Part shown: positions 26,836 to 34,894 of the stretch, one piece after another | How positions within the stretch are numbered: the stretch's first letter is position 1 | Layout of the letters: every line of letters begins with the position of its first letter | Assembly: GCF_031979925.1 (NCBI RefSeq) | Contig: NZ_DALZFB010000005.1 | Location: 248,001 to 312,000, forward strand | Source of the DNA: Pseudescherichia sp031979925 | Lineage (GTDB): Bacteria > Pseudomonadota > Gammaproteobacteria > Enterobacterales > Enterobacteriaceae | Reading direction: 5' to 3' | DNA length: 64,000 nucleotides | Translations under genes and position numbers: made by a program | Notes under the pieces: generated by a model | The model's input: the letters and a program-made list of their open reading frames with translations, nothing else | Databases searched by the model: none | Told to the model about the DNA's origin: nothing

Positions 26836-27987
26836 ATGTTTGAACCTATGGAACTGACCAACGACGCGGTGATTAAAGTCATCGGCGTCGGTGGCGGCGG
26901 CGGTAACGCCGTTGAGCACATGGTGCGCGAGCGCATCGAAGGCGTTGAATTCTTTGCAGTGAATACCGACGCCCAGGCGTTGCGTAAGACCGCGGTGGGA
27001 CAGACCATCCAGATCGGCGGCGGCATCACCAAAGGTCTGGGAGCGGGTGCTAACCCAGAAGTCGGCCGCAATGCAGCCGAAGAGGACCGTGAGGCGCTGC
27101 GCGCTGCGCTCGACGGCGCAGACATGGTGTTCATCGCCGCCGGTATGGGCGGTGGCACAGGTACAGGTGCTGCGCCGGTGGTTGCCGAAGTGGCCAAAGA
27201 TTTAGGTATTCTGACCGTTGCCGTCGTGACCAAGCCTTTCAACTTCGAAGGCAAGAAGCGTATGGCCTTTGCGGAGCAGGGGATCACCGAGCTGTCTAAG
27301 CACGTTGACTCCCTGATCACCATCCCGAACGACAAGCTGCTGAAGGTGCTGGGTCGTGGCATCTCTCTGCTTGACGCCTTTGGCGCGGCCAACGACGTGC
27401 TGAAAGGCGCGGTCCAGGGCATCGCCGAGCTGATCACCCGTCCGGGCCTGATGAACGTCGACTTCGCCGACGTGCGCACCGTGATGTCCGAAATGGGCTA
27501 CGCGATGATGGGCTCCGGCGTAGCGAAAGGGGAAGATCGTGCGGAAGAAGCTGCCGAGATGGCTATCTCCAGCCCGCTGCTGGAAGATATCGACCTCTCT
27601 GGCGCGCGCGGCGTTCTTGTCAACATTACGGCGGGCTTCGACCTGCGTCTGGACGAGTTTGAAACCGTGGGTAACACCATCCGTGCCTTTGCGTCGGATA
27701 ACGCGACCGTGGTTATCGGTACCTCTCTGGATCCAGAGATGAACGACGAGCTGCGCGTAACCGTGGTAGCCACCGGTATTGGCATGGACAAACGTCCTGA
27801 AATTACCCTGGTAACCAACAAACAGCAGCAGCAGCCGGTAATGGATCGCTACCAGCAGCACGGTATGGCACCGCTGAGCCAGGAGCAGAAACCGGCCGCG
27901 AAAGTGGTCAATGACCCGACGCCGCAGACCGCAAAAGAGCCAGATTATCTCGATATTCCGGCATTTTTACGTAAGCAGGCTGATTAA
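26836..27987 (+). CDS. ftsZ: Cell division tubulin homologue FtsZ
   Basis: FtsZ polymerises with GTP into the Z ring. The 383 residues match E. coli when translation begins at ATG 26836-26838, which has a GGAGAG site upstream. A codon nine residues earlier is in frame but poorly placed. The tubulin signature GGGTGTG occupies residues 105-111, the T7 loop is NVDFADVRTVM near 207, and a Gln/Pro-rich linker leads to the conserved C-terminal peptide DYLDIPAFLRKQAD that binds FtsA, ZipA and other partners such as ZapD. Confidence 0.98.
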   Translation: MFEPMELTNDAVIKVIGVGGGGGNAVEHMVRERIEGVEFFAVNTDAQALRKTAVGQTIQIGGGITKGLGAGANPEVGRNAAEEDREALRAALDGADMVFIAAGMGGGTGTGAAPVVAEVAKDLGILTVAVVTKPFNFEGKKRMAFAEQGITELSKHVDSLITIPNDKLLKVLGRGISLLDAFGAANDVLKGAVQGIAELITRPGLMNVDFADVRTVMSEMGYAMMGSGVAKGEDRAEEAAEMAISSPLLEDIDLSGARGVLVNITAGFDLRLDEFETVGNTIRAFASDNATVVIGTSLDPEMNDELRVTVVATGIGMDKRPEITLVTNKQQQQPVMDRYQQHGMAPLSQEQKPAAKVVNDPTPQTAKEPDYLDIPAFLRKQAD

Positions 27988-28087
27988 GAATTAGCTGGAA
28001 GTTGGGCATTGTCGCTCTTTGTGCTAAACTGGCCCGCCGGTTGTATAGTACAATTCGGTTGGATTAGTAACTAGGCGAGATTATACG

Positions 28088-29005
28088 ATGATCAAACAAA
28101 GGACACTTAAACGTATCGTTCAGGCGACTGGCGTCGGTTTGCATACCGGCAAGAAAGTCACCCTGACGTTGCGACCTGCGTCGGCCAACACCGGGGTCAT
28201 CTATCGTCGCACTGACTTGAATCCACCGGTAGATTTTCCGGCCGATGCCAAATCCGTGCGTGATACCATGCTCTGCACCTGCCTGGTGAACGAGCATGAC
28301 GTGCGGATCTCTACCGTAGAGCACCTCAACGCCGCGCTGGCGGGTCTGGGTATCGACAACATCATGATTGAAGTTGACGCCCCTGAGATCCCAATTATGG
28401 ACGGTAGTGCAGCTCCGTTCGTGTACCTGCTGCTTGATGCCGGTATCGAAGAGCTGAACTGTGCGAAGAAATTCCTTCGCATTAAAGAGACCGTTCGCGT
28501 TGAAGACGGCGACAAATGGGCTGAATTCAAGCCGTACAATGGTTTTACGCTCGATTTCACCATCGACTTTAACCATCCGGCGATCGATGCCAGTAGCCAG
28601 CGCTACGCGATGAACTTCTCTGCCGACGCATTTATGCGCCAGATTAGCCGCGCGCGTACCTTCGGCTTTATGCGTGATATCGAGTACCTGCAGTCTCGTG
28701 GTCTGTGCCTGGGCGGCAGCTTCGATTGTGCCATCGTGGTTGATGACTATCGCGTACTGAACGAAGATGGCCTGCGTTTTGAAGACGAGTTTGTGCGTCA
28801 CAAAATGCTGGATGCGATCGGTGACCTGTTCATGTGCGGTCACAATATTATCGGGGCATTTACCGCTTATAAATCCGGTCATGCACTGAATAATAAACTT
28901 CTGCAGGCGGTCCTGGCTAAACAGGAAGCCTGGGAATACGTGACGTTCCAGGACGACGCTGAGCTGCCTCTGGCATTCAAAGCACCGTCAACGGTACTGG
29001 CATAA
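28088..29005 (+). CDS. lpxC: UDP-3-O-acyl-GlcNAc deacetylase LpxC
   Basis: LpxC catalyses the committed, zinc-dependent step of lipid A synthesis. The 305 residues equal the E. coli length. The first zinc ligand is His79 in STVEHLNAAL; HKMLDAIGDLFMCGH near residue 238 supplies the others. The C-terminus (LAFKAPSTVLA) keeps the pattern recognised by FtsH for regulated degradation, with Thr in place of the Ala found in E. coli. The 100-base gap after ftsZ contains a TATAGT element (28045 area) that may be its own promoter -10. Confidence 0.97.
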   Translation: MIKQRTLKRIVQATGVGLHTGKKVTLTLRPASANTGVIYRRTDLNPPVDFPADAKSVRDTMLCTCLVNEHDVRISTVEHLNAALAGLGIDNIMIEVDAPEIPIMDGSAAPFVYLLLDAGIEELNCAKKFLRIKETVRVEDGDKWAEFKPYNGFTLDFTIDFNHPAIDASSQRYAMNFSADAFMRQISRARTFGFMRDIEYLQSRGLCLGGSFDCAIVVDDYRVLNEDGLRFEDEFVRHKMLDAIGDLFMCGHNIIGAFTAYKSGHALNNKLLQAVLAKQEAWEYVTFQDDAELPLAFKAPSTVLA

Positions 29006-29030
29006 TCCTCCAGACCGTTTAGTAAAAATT

Positions 29031-29079
29031 CGACTGGTTAACCTGGCACTCTCTCCGGTCAGGGGCGCCAGTCGTTTTT
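29031..29079 (+). terminator. Terminator after lpxC
   Basis: A 7-bp outer stem (29031-29037 with 29068-29074), with a further CCTG/CAGG inner pairing, is followed by five T. It lies 26 bases after the lpxC stop and separates the dcw/lpxC transcripts from secM-secA. The rest of 29080-29296 holds no gene that I can see. Confidence 0.75.
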
Positions 29080-29296
29080 GTTTCCAGGTTTTACCGGTTC
29101 TCTTCTCGCCCCTGATGCACAAATCCAGAGATAATTTACTGCCCAAAGCGGTGCGTTCGCTGTTTTCTTAAGCATTTTCACCCTGCTATGCCCCTCATTG
29201 TTACTGCCGTGTAGCGCCTTTAATGGTAATATTTGGTCGCAAAATAACGGATGTTGATGTGAATCGGGTAGGTTTAACCCATTAATGGTGGAGCAA

Positions 29297-29800
29297 GTGA
29301 GCGGATTACTGACGCGCTGGCGACAATTTGGCAGACGCTACTTCTGGCCGCATCTCTTTTTAGGGATGGTCGCGGCGAGTCTTGGCTTGCCCGCGCCTGG
29401 TACGCAGAACCACTCCGCCCAGCCTGAAAAGGCGACCGCCAGCAACCATAACCGCACCAGCCCGGTTAACTTCACCAGCCTCGCGCTGCTCGAAGCCAGC
29501 CGCCGTCCGACCTTTACCGTCGACTACTGGCACCAGCATGCTATCCGCACCGTTATTCGCCACCTATCCTTTGCGATGGCACCGCAAGCGCTGTCGGTTG
29601 CCGAAGAGCCGCTGCCCGTCCAGGCGCACCATCTGGCGCTGCTGGATACGCTTAATGCCCTGCTGACCCAGGAGGGCAAGCCGCCGGTTATTGTTCGCCA
29701 TAGCATCCTTGTCACTCCAGAACCGCACGCTGCGTTTACCGTCGCCGACTGGCTCGCGCAGGTGCAGGGGATCCGCGCTGGACCTCAACGCCTCAGCTAA
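29297..29800 (+). CDS. secM: Secretion monitor SecM (arrest peptide controlling secA)
   Basis: SecM is exported by SecA; when export is slow, its C-terminus stalls the ribosome and exposes the secA ribosome site. The C-terminal arrest motif is conserved in spacing: Phe-x4-Trp-Leu-x4-GIRAGP, followed by four residues and a stop. E. coli has Ile where Leu follows the Trp. The N-terminal RWRQFGRRYFWPHLFLGMVAASLG is the long signal sequence. I chose GTG 29297-29299, by comparison with E. coli, giving 167 residues. The ATG at 29285 four codons upstream is a real alternative. The middle of the protein is poorly conserved. Confidence 0.92.
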   Translation: MSGLLTRWRQFGRRYFWPHLFLGMVAASLGLPAPGTQNHSAQPEKATASNHNRTSPVNFTSLALLEASRRPTFTVDYWHQHAIRTVIRHLSFAMAPQALSVAEEPLPVQAHHLALLDTLNALLTQEGKPPVIVRHSILVTPEPHAAFTVADWLAQVQGIRAGPQRLS

Positions 29801-29850
29801 ATTAACCGTTTCAACACTTTAATTTATCTGCCCATTTTGGGGCGTTTGAG
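29784..29850 (+). promoter_or_regulatory. secM-secA mRNA stem that can mask the secA ribosome site
   Basis: The segment encoding the last SecM residues (CTCAACGCC, 29784-29792) can pair, with one bulge, with GGCGTTTGAG at 29841-29850, next to the secA start. The stem covers the G-rich secA ribosome-binding sequence (29839-29842). A smaller hairpin GCCC/GGGC (29830-29833 with 29840-29843) competes. A ribosome arrested at GIRAGP would occupy the left arm and open the stem, the known E. coli mechanism. Confidence 0.75.
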
Positions 29851-29858
29851 AATTTATT

Positions 29859-32564
29859 ATGCTTATTAAACTGTTAACAAAAGTATTTGGTAGCCGTAAC
29901 GATCGTACCCTGCGCCGGATGCGCAAAGCTGTCACCGTCATCAACGGTATGGAACCGGCCATGGAGAAGCTCAGCGATGATGAGCTGAAAGCCAAAACCG
30001 CCGAGTTTCGCGCCCGTCTGGAAAAAGGCGAGACCGTAGAGAGCCTGATCCCGGAGGCGTTCGCTGTGGTTCGCGAAGCGAGCAAGCGCGTGTTCGGCAT
30101 GCGCCACTTTGACGTCCAGCTGCTGGGCGGGATGGTGCTTAACGATCGCTGCATCGCCGAGATGCGTACCGGTGAAGGTAAAACCCTGACCGCAACCCTG
30201 CCTGCCTACCTGAACGCCCTGAGCGGCAAAGGCGTGCACGTGGTTACCGTCAACGACTACCTCGCTCAGCGTGACGCCGAAAACAACCGTCCGCTGTTTG
30301 AGTTCCTTGGCATGAGCGTGGGTATCAACATGTCCGGCCTGCCTGCGCCGGCCAAGCGTGAAGCCTATGCCGCAGACATCACCTACGGCACCAACAACGA
30401 ATACGGCTTTGACTACCTGCGTGACAACATGGCGTTCAGCCCGGAAGAGCGCGTTCAGCGTAAGCTGCACTATGCCCTGGTAGATGAGGTGGACTCCATC
30501 CTCATCGACGAAGCCCGTACGCCGCTGATCATCTCCGGTCCGGCGGAAGACAGCTCCGACATGTACAAGCGCGTCAACAAAATCATCCCTAACCTGATCC
30601 GTCAGGAGAAAGAGGACTCCGATACCTTCCAGGGCGAAGGCCACTTCTCCGTGGATGAGAAAGCGCGTCAGGTAAACCTGACCGAGCGCGGACTGGTACT
30701 GATTGAAGAGCTGCTGGTGAAAGAGGGCATCATGGACGAGGGCGAGTCGCTCTACTCCCCAGGCAATATTATGCTGATGCACCACGTTACCGCTGCGCTG
30801 CGTGCCCACGTGCTCTTCACCCGTGACGTGGACTACATCGTGAAAGACGGCGAAGTCATCATCGTTGATGAACACACCGGGCGTACCATGCAGGGCCGCC
30901 GTTGGTCCGATGGCCTGCACCAGGCCGTTGAAGCCAAAGAGGCCGTGGAGATCCAGAACGAGAACCAGACCCTGGCCTCTATCACCTTCCAGAACTACTT
31001 CCGCCTGTATGAGAAGCTGGCGGGGATGACCGGTACCGCCGATACCGAAGCGTTTGAGTTCAGCTCCATCTACAAGCTGGACACCGTGGTGGTGCCAACC
31101 AACCGTCCAATGATCCGTAAGGATCTGCCGGACCTGGTCTACATGACCGAAGCGGAAAAAATCCAGGCCATCATCGAAGATATCAAAGAGCGTACTGCTA
31201 ACGGCCAGCCGGTGCTGGTAGGTACGATCTCCATTGAAAAATCCGAGGTGGTGTCTAACGAACTGACCAAAGCGGGTATCAAGCACAACGTTCTGAACGC
31301 CAAGTTCCACGCCAACGAAGCGGCAATTGTTGCCCAGGCGGGCTACCCGGCGGCGGTGACCATCGCCACCAACATGGCGGGTCGTGGTACTGATATTATG
31401 CTCGGTGGTAGCTGGCAGGCAGAGGTTGCCGCGCTGCCGGAGCCGACCGAAGAGCAGATTGCGAAGATCAAAGCGGACTGGCAGGTGCGTCATGATGCGG
31501 TCCTGGCCTCCGGCGGTCTGCACATCATTGGTACCGAGCGCCATGAATCCCGCCGTATCGACAACCAGCTGCGCGGCCGTTCTGGTCGTCAGGGTGACGC
31601 AGGCTCCTCCCGCTTCTACCTGTCGATGGAAGATGCCCTGATGCGTATCTTCGCCTCTGACCGCGTCTCCAATATGATGCGTAAGCTGGGGATGAAGCCG
31701 GGCGAAGCGATCGAGCACCCGTGGGTGACCAAGGCTATCGCCAACGCCCAGCGTAAGGTAGAGAGCCGCAACTTCGATATTCGTAAGCAGCTGCTGGAGT
31801 ATGACGACGTGGCCAACGATCAGCGCCGCGCGATCTACACCCAGCGTAACGAGCTGCTGGACGTAAGCGACGTCAGCGAAACCATCACCAGCATCCGCGA
31901 AGATGTCTTCAAGGCGACTATCGACGGGCATATTCCGCCGCAGTCGCTGGAAGAGATGTGGGATATTCCAGGCCTGCAAGAGCGCCTGAAGAACGATTTC
32001 GATCTCGACCTGCCGATTGCCGAGTGGCTGGACAAAGAGCCGGATCTGCATGAAGAGACGCTGCGTGAGCGGATTATGCAGAGCGCGGTAGAAGTGTATC
32101 AGCGTAAAGAAGAAGTTGTGGGTGCCGAGATGATGCGCCACTTCGAAAAAGGCGTCATGCTGCAAACCCTCGACTCCCTGTGGAAAGAGCATCTGGCGGC
32201 GATGGACTACCTGCGTCAGGGCATCCACTTGCGTGGCTACGCGCAGAAGGATCCGAAGCAGGAGTACAAGCGCGAATCCTTCGCTATGTTCGCCGCGATG
32301 CTTGAGTCGCTTAAGTATGAAGTGATCAGCACCCTGTCGAAAGTGCAGGTGCGGATGCCGGAAGAGGTGGAAGAGATGGAGCAGCAGCGTCGTGAGGAGT
32401 CAGAGCGCCTGGCCCAGATGCAGCAGCTTAGCCACCAGTCCGACGACGCGCAGGCCGCGGCCGATCTGGCGGATCAGACCGGCGAGCGTAAAGTGGGCCG
32501 TAACGACCCATGCCCGTGCGGCTCTGGCAAAAAGTACAAACAGTGCCACGGCCGTCTGAGCTAA
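29859..32564 (+). CDS. secA: Preprotein translocase ATPase SecA
   Basis: SecA drives preproteins through SecYEG. The 901 residues equal the E. coli length. The Walker A motif is MRTGEGKT near residues 102-109 and the DEAD-type LVDEVDSILIDEA box lies near 205-217. NMAGRGTDIMLGG marks the second nucleotide-binding domain. The C-terminal zinc finger uses Cys885, Cys887, Cys896 and His897 (CPCGSGKKYKQCH), which binds SecB. Translation is coupled to secM through the intercistronic stem. A 784-codon frame on the opposite strand is a coding shadow. Confidence 0.99.
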   Translation: MLIKLLTKVFGSRNDRTLRRMRKAVTVINGMEPAMEKLSDDELKAKTAEFRARLEKGETVESLIPEAFAVVREASKRVFGMRHFDVQLLGGMVLNDRCIAEMRTGEGKTLTATLPAYLNALSGKGVHVVTVNDYLAQRDAENNRPLFEFLGMSVGINMSGLPAPAKREAYAADITYGTNNEYGFDYLRDNMAFSPEERVQRKLHYALVDEVDSILIDEARTPLIISGPAEDSSDMYKRVNKIIPNLIRQEKEDSDTFQGEGHFSVDEKARQVNLTERGLVLIEELLVKEGIMDEGESLYSPGNIMLMHHVTAALRAHVLFTRDVDYIVKDGEVIIVDEHTGRTMQGRRWSDGLHQAVEAKEAVEIQNENQTLASITFQNYFRLYEKLAGMTGTADTEAFEFSSIYKLDTVVVPTNRPMIRKDLPDLVYMTEAEKIQAIIEDIKERTANGQPVLVGTISIEKSEVVSNELTKAGIKHNVLNAKFHANEAAIVAQAGYPAAVTIATNMAGRGTDIMLGGSWQAEVAALPEPTEEQIAKIKADWQVRHDAVLASGGLHIIGTERHESRRIDNQLRGRSGRQGDAGSSRFYLSMEDALMRIFASDRVSNMMRKLGMKPGEAIEHPWVTKAIANAQRKVESRNFDIRKQLLEYDDVANDQRRAIYTQRNELLDVSDVSETITSIREDVFKATIDGHIPPQSLEEMWDIPGLQERLKNDFDLDLPIAEWLDKEPDLHEETLRERIMQSAVEVYQRKEEVVGAEMMRHFEKGVMLQTLDSLWKEHLAAMDYLRQGIHLRGYAQKDPKQEYKRESFAMFAAMLESLKYEVISTLSKVQVRMPEEVEEMEQQRREESERLAQMQQLSHQSDDAQAAADLADQTGERKVGRNDPCPCGSGKKYKQCHGRLS

Positions 32565-32583
32565 GCGTGACACACTAAAAACT

Positions 32584-32608
32584 AAGGCGCAGATTCTGCG
32601 CCTTTTTT
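32584..32608 (+). terminator. Rho-independent terminator after secA
   Basis: A perfect 9-bp stem (32584-32592 with 32596-32604) with a 3-nt loop is followed by a T run. It lies 20 bases after secA and 15 bases before mutT, so mutT expression depends on read-through or on a promoter within this gap. Confidence 0.85.
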
Positions 32609-32622
32609 ATGGAGTCAACCTG

Positions 32623-33012
32623 ATGAAAGTATTGAACATCGCCGCCGGGATCATTCGCAATCCGCAGGGCGAAATTTTTATTACCCAGCGCGCCGCCGAT
32701 GCGCACATGGCCAATAAAAAAGAGTTTCCCGGCGGCAAGATTGAGGCTGGCGAAACGCCGGAGCAGGCGCTGGCGCGCGAACTGGACGAAGAGGTGGGCA
32801 TCACCGTTACCTCAGCGCAGCTGTTTGAGAAGCTGGATTACCAGTATCCGGAGCTGCACATTACCCTGTGGTTCTACCTGGTCGAAAACTGGGAAGGGGA
32901 GCCGTGGGGCAAAGAGGGCCAGCCGGGGGAGTGGCTAACGCCGCAAGCGCTGAACGCGGACGATTTCCCACCCGCCAACCAGCCGATTGTCGCCCGGCTA
33001 CGCGGCGAGTGA
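32623..33012 (+). CDS. mutT: 8-oxo-dGTP diphosphatase MutT
   Basis: MutT removes oxidised guanine nucleotides from the precursor pool and prevents A:T to C:G transversions. The 129 residues match E. coli in length. The Nudix box is complete: Gly38, Glu44, then REL-EEVG at 52-60 (GGKIEAGETPEQ...RELDEEVGI). The substrate-recognition sequence NADDFPPANQPIVARL is kept at the C-terminus. The sequence between these motifs diverges noticeably from E. coli. It is convergent with yacG. Confidence 0.96.
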   Translation: MKVLNIAAGIIRNPQGEIFITQRAADAHMANKKEFPGGKIEAGETPEQALARELDEEVGITVTSAQLFEKLDYQYPELHITLWFYLVENWEGEPWGKEGQPGEWLTPQALNADDFPPANQPIVARLRGE

Positions 33013-33024
33013 TTTGATGGTTTT

Positions 33025-33054
33025 GTAGGCCCGGTAAGCGTAGCGCCACCGGGC
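33025..33054. repeat. REP palindromic element between mutT and yacG
   Basis: GCCCGGT (33029-33035) and ACCGGGC (33048-33054) flank an imperfect AAGCGTAGCGCC loop and are preceded by GTAG. This is a single REP-type unit, closely similar to those at 38996, 41437, 53969 and 63668. It fills the gap between the convergent mutT and yacG genes. Confidence 0.85.
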
Positions 33055-33061
33055 AATTAAC

Positions 33062-33259
33062 TTAAGGTTGTTTCTCTTCGCTCCAGCCATCGCTGTCGGA
33101 GAGATCGCCCTCGCTGGGGATACGCTTCTCTTCGGCGGCCCACTCGCCTAAATCGATAAGCTGGCAGCGCTTAGAGCAGAACGGGCGAAACGGGCTGGTC
33201 TCGTTCCAGATCACTTTCCGGCCGCAGGTTGGGCAGTTTACAACGGTTTCTTCAGACAT
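33062..33259 (-). CDS. yacG: DNA gyrase inhibitor YacG (zinc protein)
   Basis: YacG is a small zinc protein that inhibits gyrase by binding GyrB. The 65-residue product has the four zinc ligands Cys9, Cys12, Cys28 and Cys32 (CPTC...FCSKRC) and the conserved RCQLIDLGEWAAEEKRIP. The C-terminal tail is acidic and probably flexible. I chose ATG 33257-33259 because AAGGAGG lies at a good distance. A GTG one codon upstream is too close to it. It follows zapD with a 9-base gap, and coaE-zapD-yacG form a likely operon. Confidence 0.95.
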   Translation of the reverse strand: MSEETVVNCPTCGRKVIWNETSPFRPFCSKRCQLIDLGEWAAEEKRIPSEGDLSDSDGWSEEKQP

Positions 33260-33268
33260 CACTCCTCC

Positions 33269-34012
33269 TTAACAGCAGGCCAGGCTAAAATCGAGACGCT
33301 CCGGCACGTGGCCATTTTCGCTGTCCAGCGGCATAAAGCGGATGGCAAAGCGGCTCTTATGCCCGGAAATTTGCGGATAGAGCTGGTCGGCGAGGGTCAG
33401 CTCCAGACGCAGCAGATCGGCATCGTCACCGTTGTCCTGGTAGAAGCCGTTCAGGCTGGTCTGCTTGCGAAAGGGGGCAGAGTTGCGGATCAGGTCAAGG
33501 ATCAGCGTCAGCGTCTGGGTCAGCGGCTGAAGGCTCTCCAGCCAGACGGCGACCTGCTCATCCCGCTGGGCCTGTGGGGCATAGAGCCACAGGTGCAGCG
33601 TCGGCAGATCGAAGCTGCAGCAGCCGCCGGGGATGGAGAGACGCTGACGTACCAGGCCAATCAGCCGCTCTTCACGCAGCAGCTGCCCAACGCGCGGGGC
33701 GGCCATCAGGGTGCTGCTGCTCTGCTTAAGCTGATCGCGCACTGCATCAATGCGGCTCTGATCGACCCCAGGCACTTCTACCCACGCTTTCAGCTTACGC
33801 TGCTGGCGCTCCAGCTCTTTCAGCAGCTCGGTGCGGATATCGCCGCGTTCGAACACGTCAAGCAGGTCTCCGGCGTTACGAAAAAAGTGTAAGGCGTCAG
33901 CGTGATCGCTGATAGGGAGACGGGCCGAGAGCTGCTGGAGCAGAAATTCAATGCGCAGCCAGGTGCGCATCTTTTCATTGAGCGGGTGTTCAAAAAGGAC
34001 GTGGGTCTGCAT
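33269..34012 (-). CDS. zapD: Cell division protein ZapD
   Basis: ZapD (YacF) crosslinks FtsZ protofilaments through the FtsZ C-terminal peptide. The 247 residues equal the E. coli length. Conserved blocks include VLFEHPLNEKMRTWLRIEFL at the N-terminus, VRQRLSIPGGCCSFDLPTLHLWL near residue 140 and the end ISGHKSRFAIRFMPLDSENG. Its ATG overlaps the coaE stop by one base, so translation is coupled. FtsZ, its partner, is encoded earlier in this window. Confidence 0.97.
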   Translation of the reverse strand: MQTHVLFEHPLNEKMRTWLRIEFLLQQLSARLPISDHADALHFFRNAGDLLDVFERGDIRTELLKELERQQRKLKAWVEVPGVDQSRIDAVRDQLKQSSSTLMAAPRVGQLLREERLIGLVRQRLSIPGGCCSFDLPTLHLWLYAPQAQRDEQVAVWLESLQPLTQTLTLILDLIRNSAPFRKQTSLNGFYQDNGDDADLLRLELTLADQLYPQISGHKSRFAIRFMPLDSENGHVPERLDFSLACC

Positions 34013-34632
34013 TACGGTTTTTCCTGTGATACGACCTGGGAAGCGTAGCGTAGGTACGCCTCATGCAGGCGGGCAACATCCGATGCAACGGCATCTGGTG
34101 CGCCATTATTGTCAATAACGTCATCCGCGACGGCAAGGCGGGCTTCTCGCGTGGCCTGCGCGGCAAGAATATGCTCGGCGTGCTCACGCGTGACGCCATC
34201 GCGCTCTATCGTGCGGGAAATTTGTGTCTCCGGAGAGACGTCAACCACCAGTACCCGATCGGCTTTGGTATGCAGCTGGTTCTCTACCAGTAGCGGCACT
34301 ACCCACAGCACGTAGGGCGATGTCGCCCCGGCAATCTGCCGCTGGGTCTCTTCGTGGATCAGGGGGTGGAGTAGTGCGTTAAGCCAGCGCTTATCGTCTG
34401 GTGAGGCGAAAATGCGTTCACGCAGCAGGCGGCGGTTAAGCGTGCCGTCCGGCTGGATAGTCTCTGGCCCAAAATGGGCCGCAATGGCGCGTAGGGCAGG
34501 AGCGCCAGGCTCAACCACCTGGCGGGCGATGACATCAGCATCAACGACGCTAACCCCATTTTTCAGGAATTCATTGGCAACTGTACTCTTCCCGCTGCCG
34601 ATTCCCCCGGTTAAGGCGACCGTATACCCCAT
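34012..34632 (-). CDS. coaE: Dephospho-CoA kinase CoaE
   Basis: CoaE phosphorylates dephospho-CoA in the last step of CoA synthesis. The 206-residue product has the P-loop TGGIGSGKST (residues 8-17), DADVIARQVVEPG and the late ILAAQATREARLAVADDVIDN motif. I chose ATG 34630-34632, which gives the family length. An upstream in-frame start would add eleven unrelated residues. It is the first gene of coaE-zapD-yacG and is divergent from guaC. Confidence 0.97.
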   Translation of the reverse strand: MGYTVALTGGIGSGKSTVANEFLKNGVSVVDADVIARQVVEPGAPALRAIAAHFGPETIQPDGTLNRRLLRERIFASPDDKRWLNALLHPLIHEETQRQIAGATSPYVLWVVPLLVENQLHTKADRVLVVDVSPETQISRTIERDGVTREHAEHILAAQATREARLAVADDVIDNNGAPDAVASDVARLHEAYLRYASQVVSQEKP

Positions 34633-34668
34633 AACGCAAAATCCCAGACTGCTCTGCCAGCTCACGAT

Positions 34669-34707
34669 CTTTTGATTTATTTGTTTCGTAAATCAAAAGG
34701 TTATAAT
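34669..34707 (+). promoter_or_regulatory. Perfect 11-bp inverted repeat and -10-like box in the coaE-guaC divergent region
   Basis: CTTTTGATTTA (34669-34679) and TAAATCAAAAG (34689-34699) form a perfect dyad around a 9-base centre. A consensus TATAAT follows at 34702-34707, about 190 bases upstream of guaC, with TTGTTT (34681-34686) 15 bases before it. The dyad could be an operator overlapping the guaC promoter or act on coaE. I do not recognise the cognate regulator. The remainder of 34708-34894 has no gene. Confidence 0.55.
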
Positions 34708-34894
34708 TTGTACGGAAAACGACATGTTCAATAATCCGGACCCCGCCCATTCGGCAGGTAAATTTATAGGATTGTAGCGTAAAAAAAGAGAATTTCGCAG
34801 TCTTGCGGACTCCTATTTAGTGCGTATGATAGCGTCACTGGAGTTGTGTGTTAGCTCGTATGCGTTAGTCGCCATTAACCCCAGGAATCCGTTC

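Noticed and set aside
29874..32228. 784-codon open frame on the minus strand opposite secA
   Set aside because: It lies entirely antisense to a full-length, well-conserved secA. It has no ribosome site and a low-complexity Val/Gln/His-rich translation typical of the complement of highly codon-biased genes.
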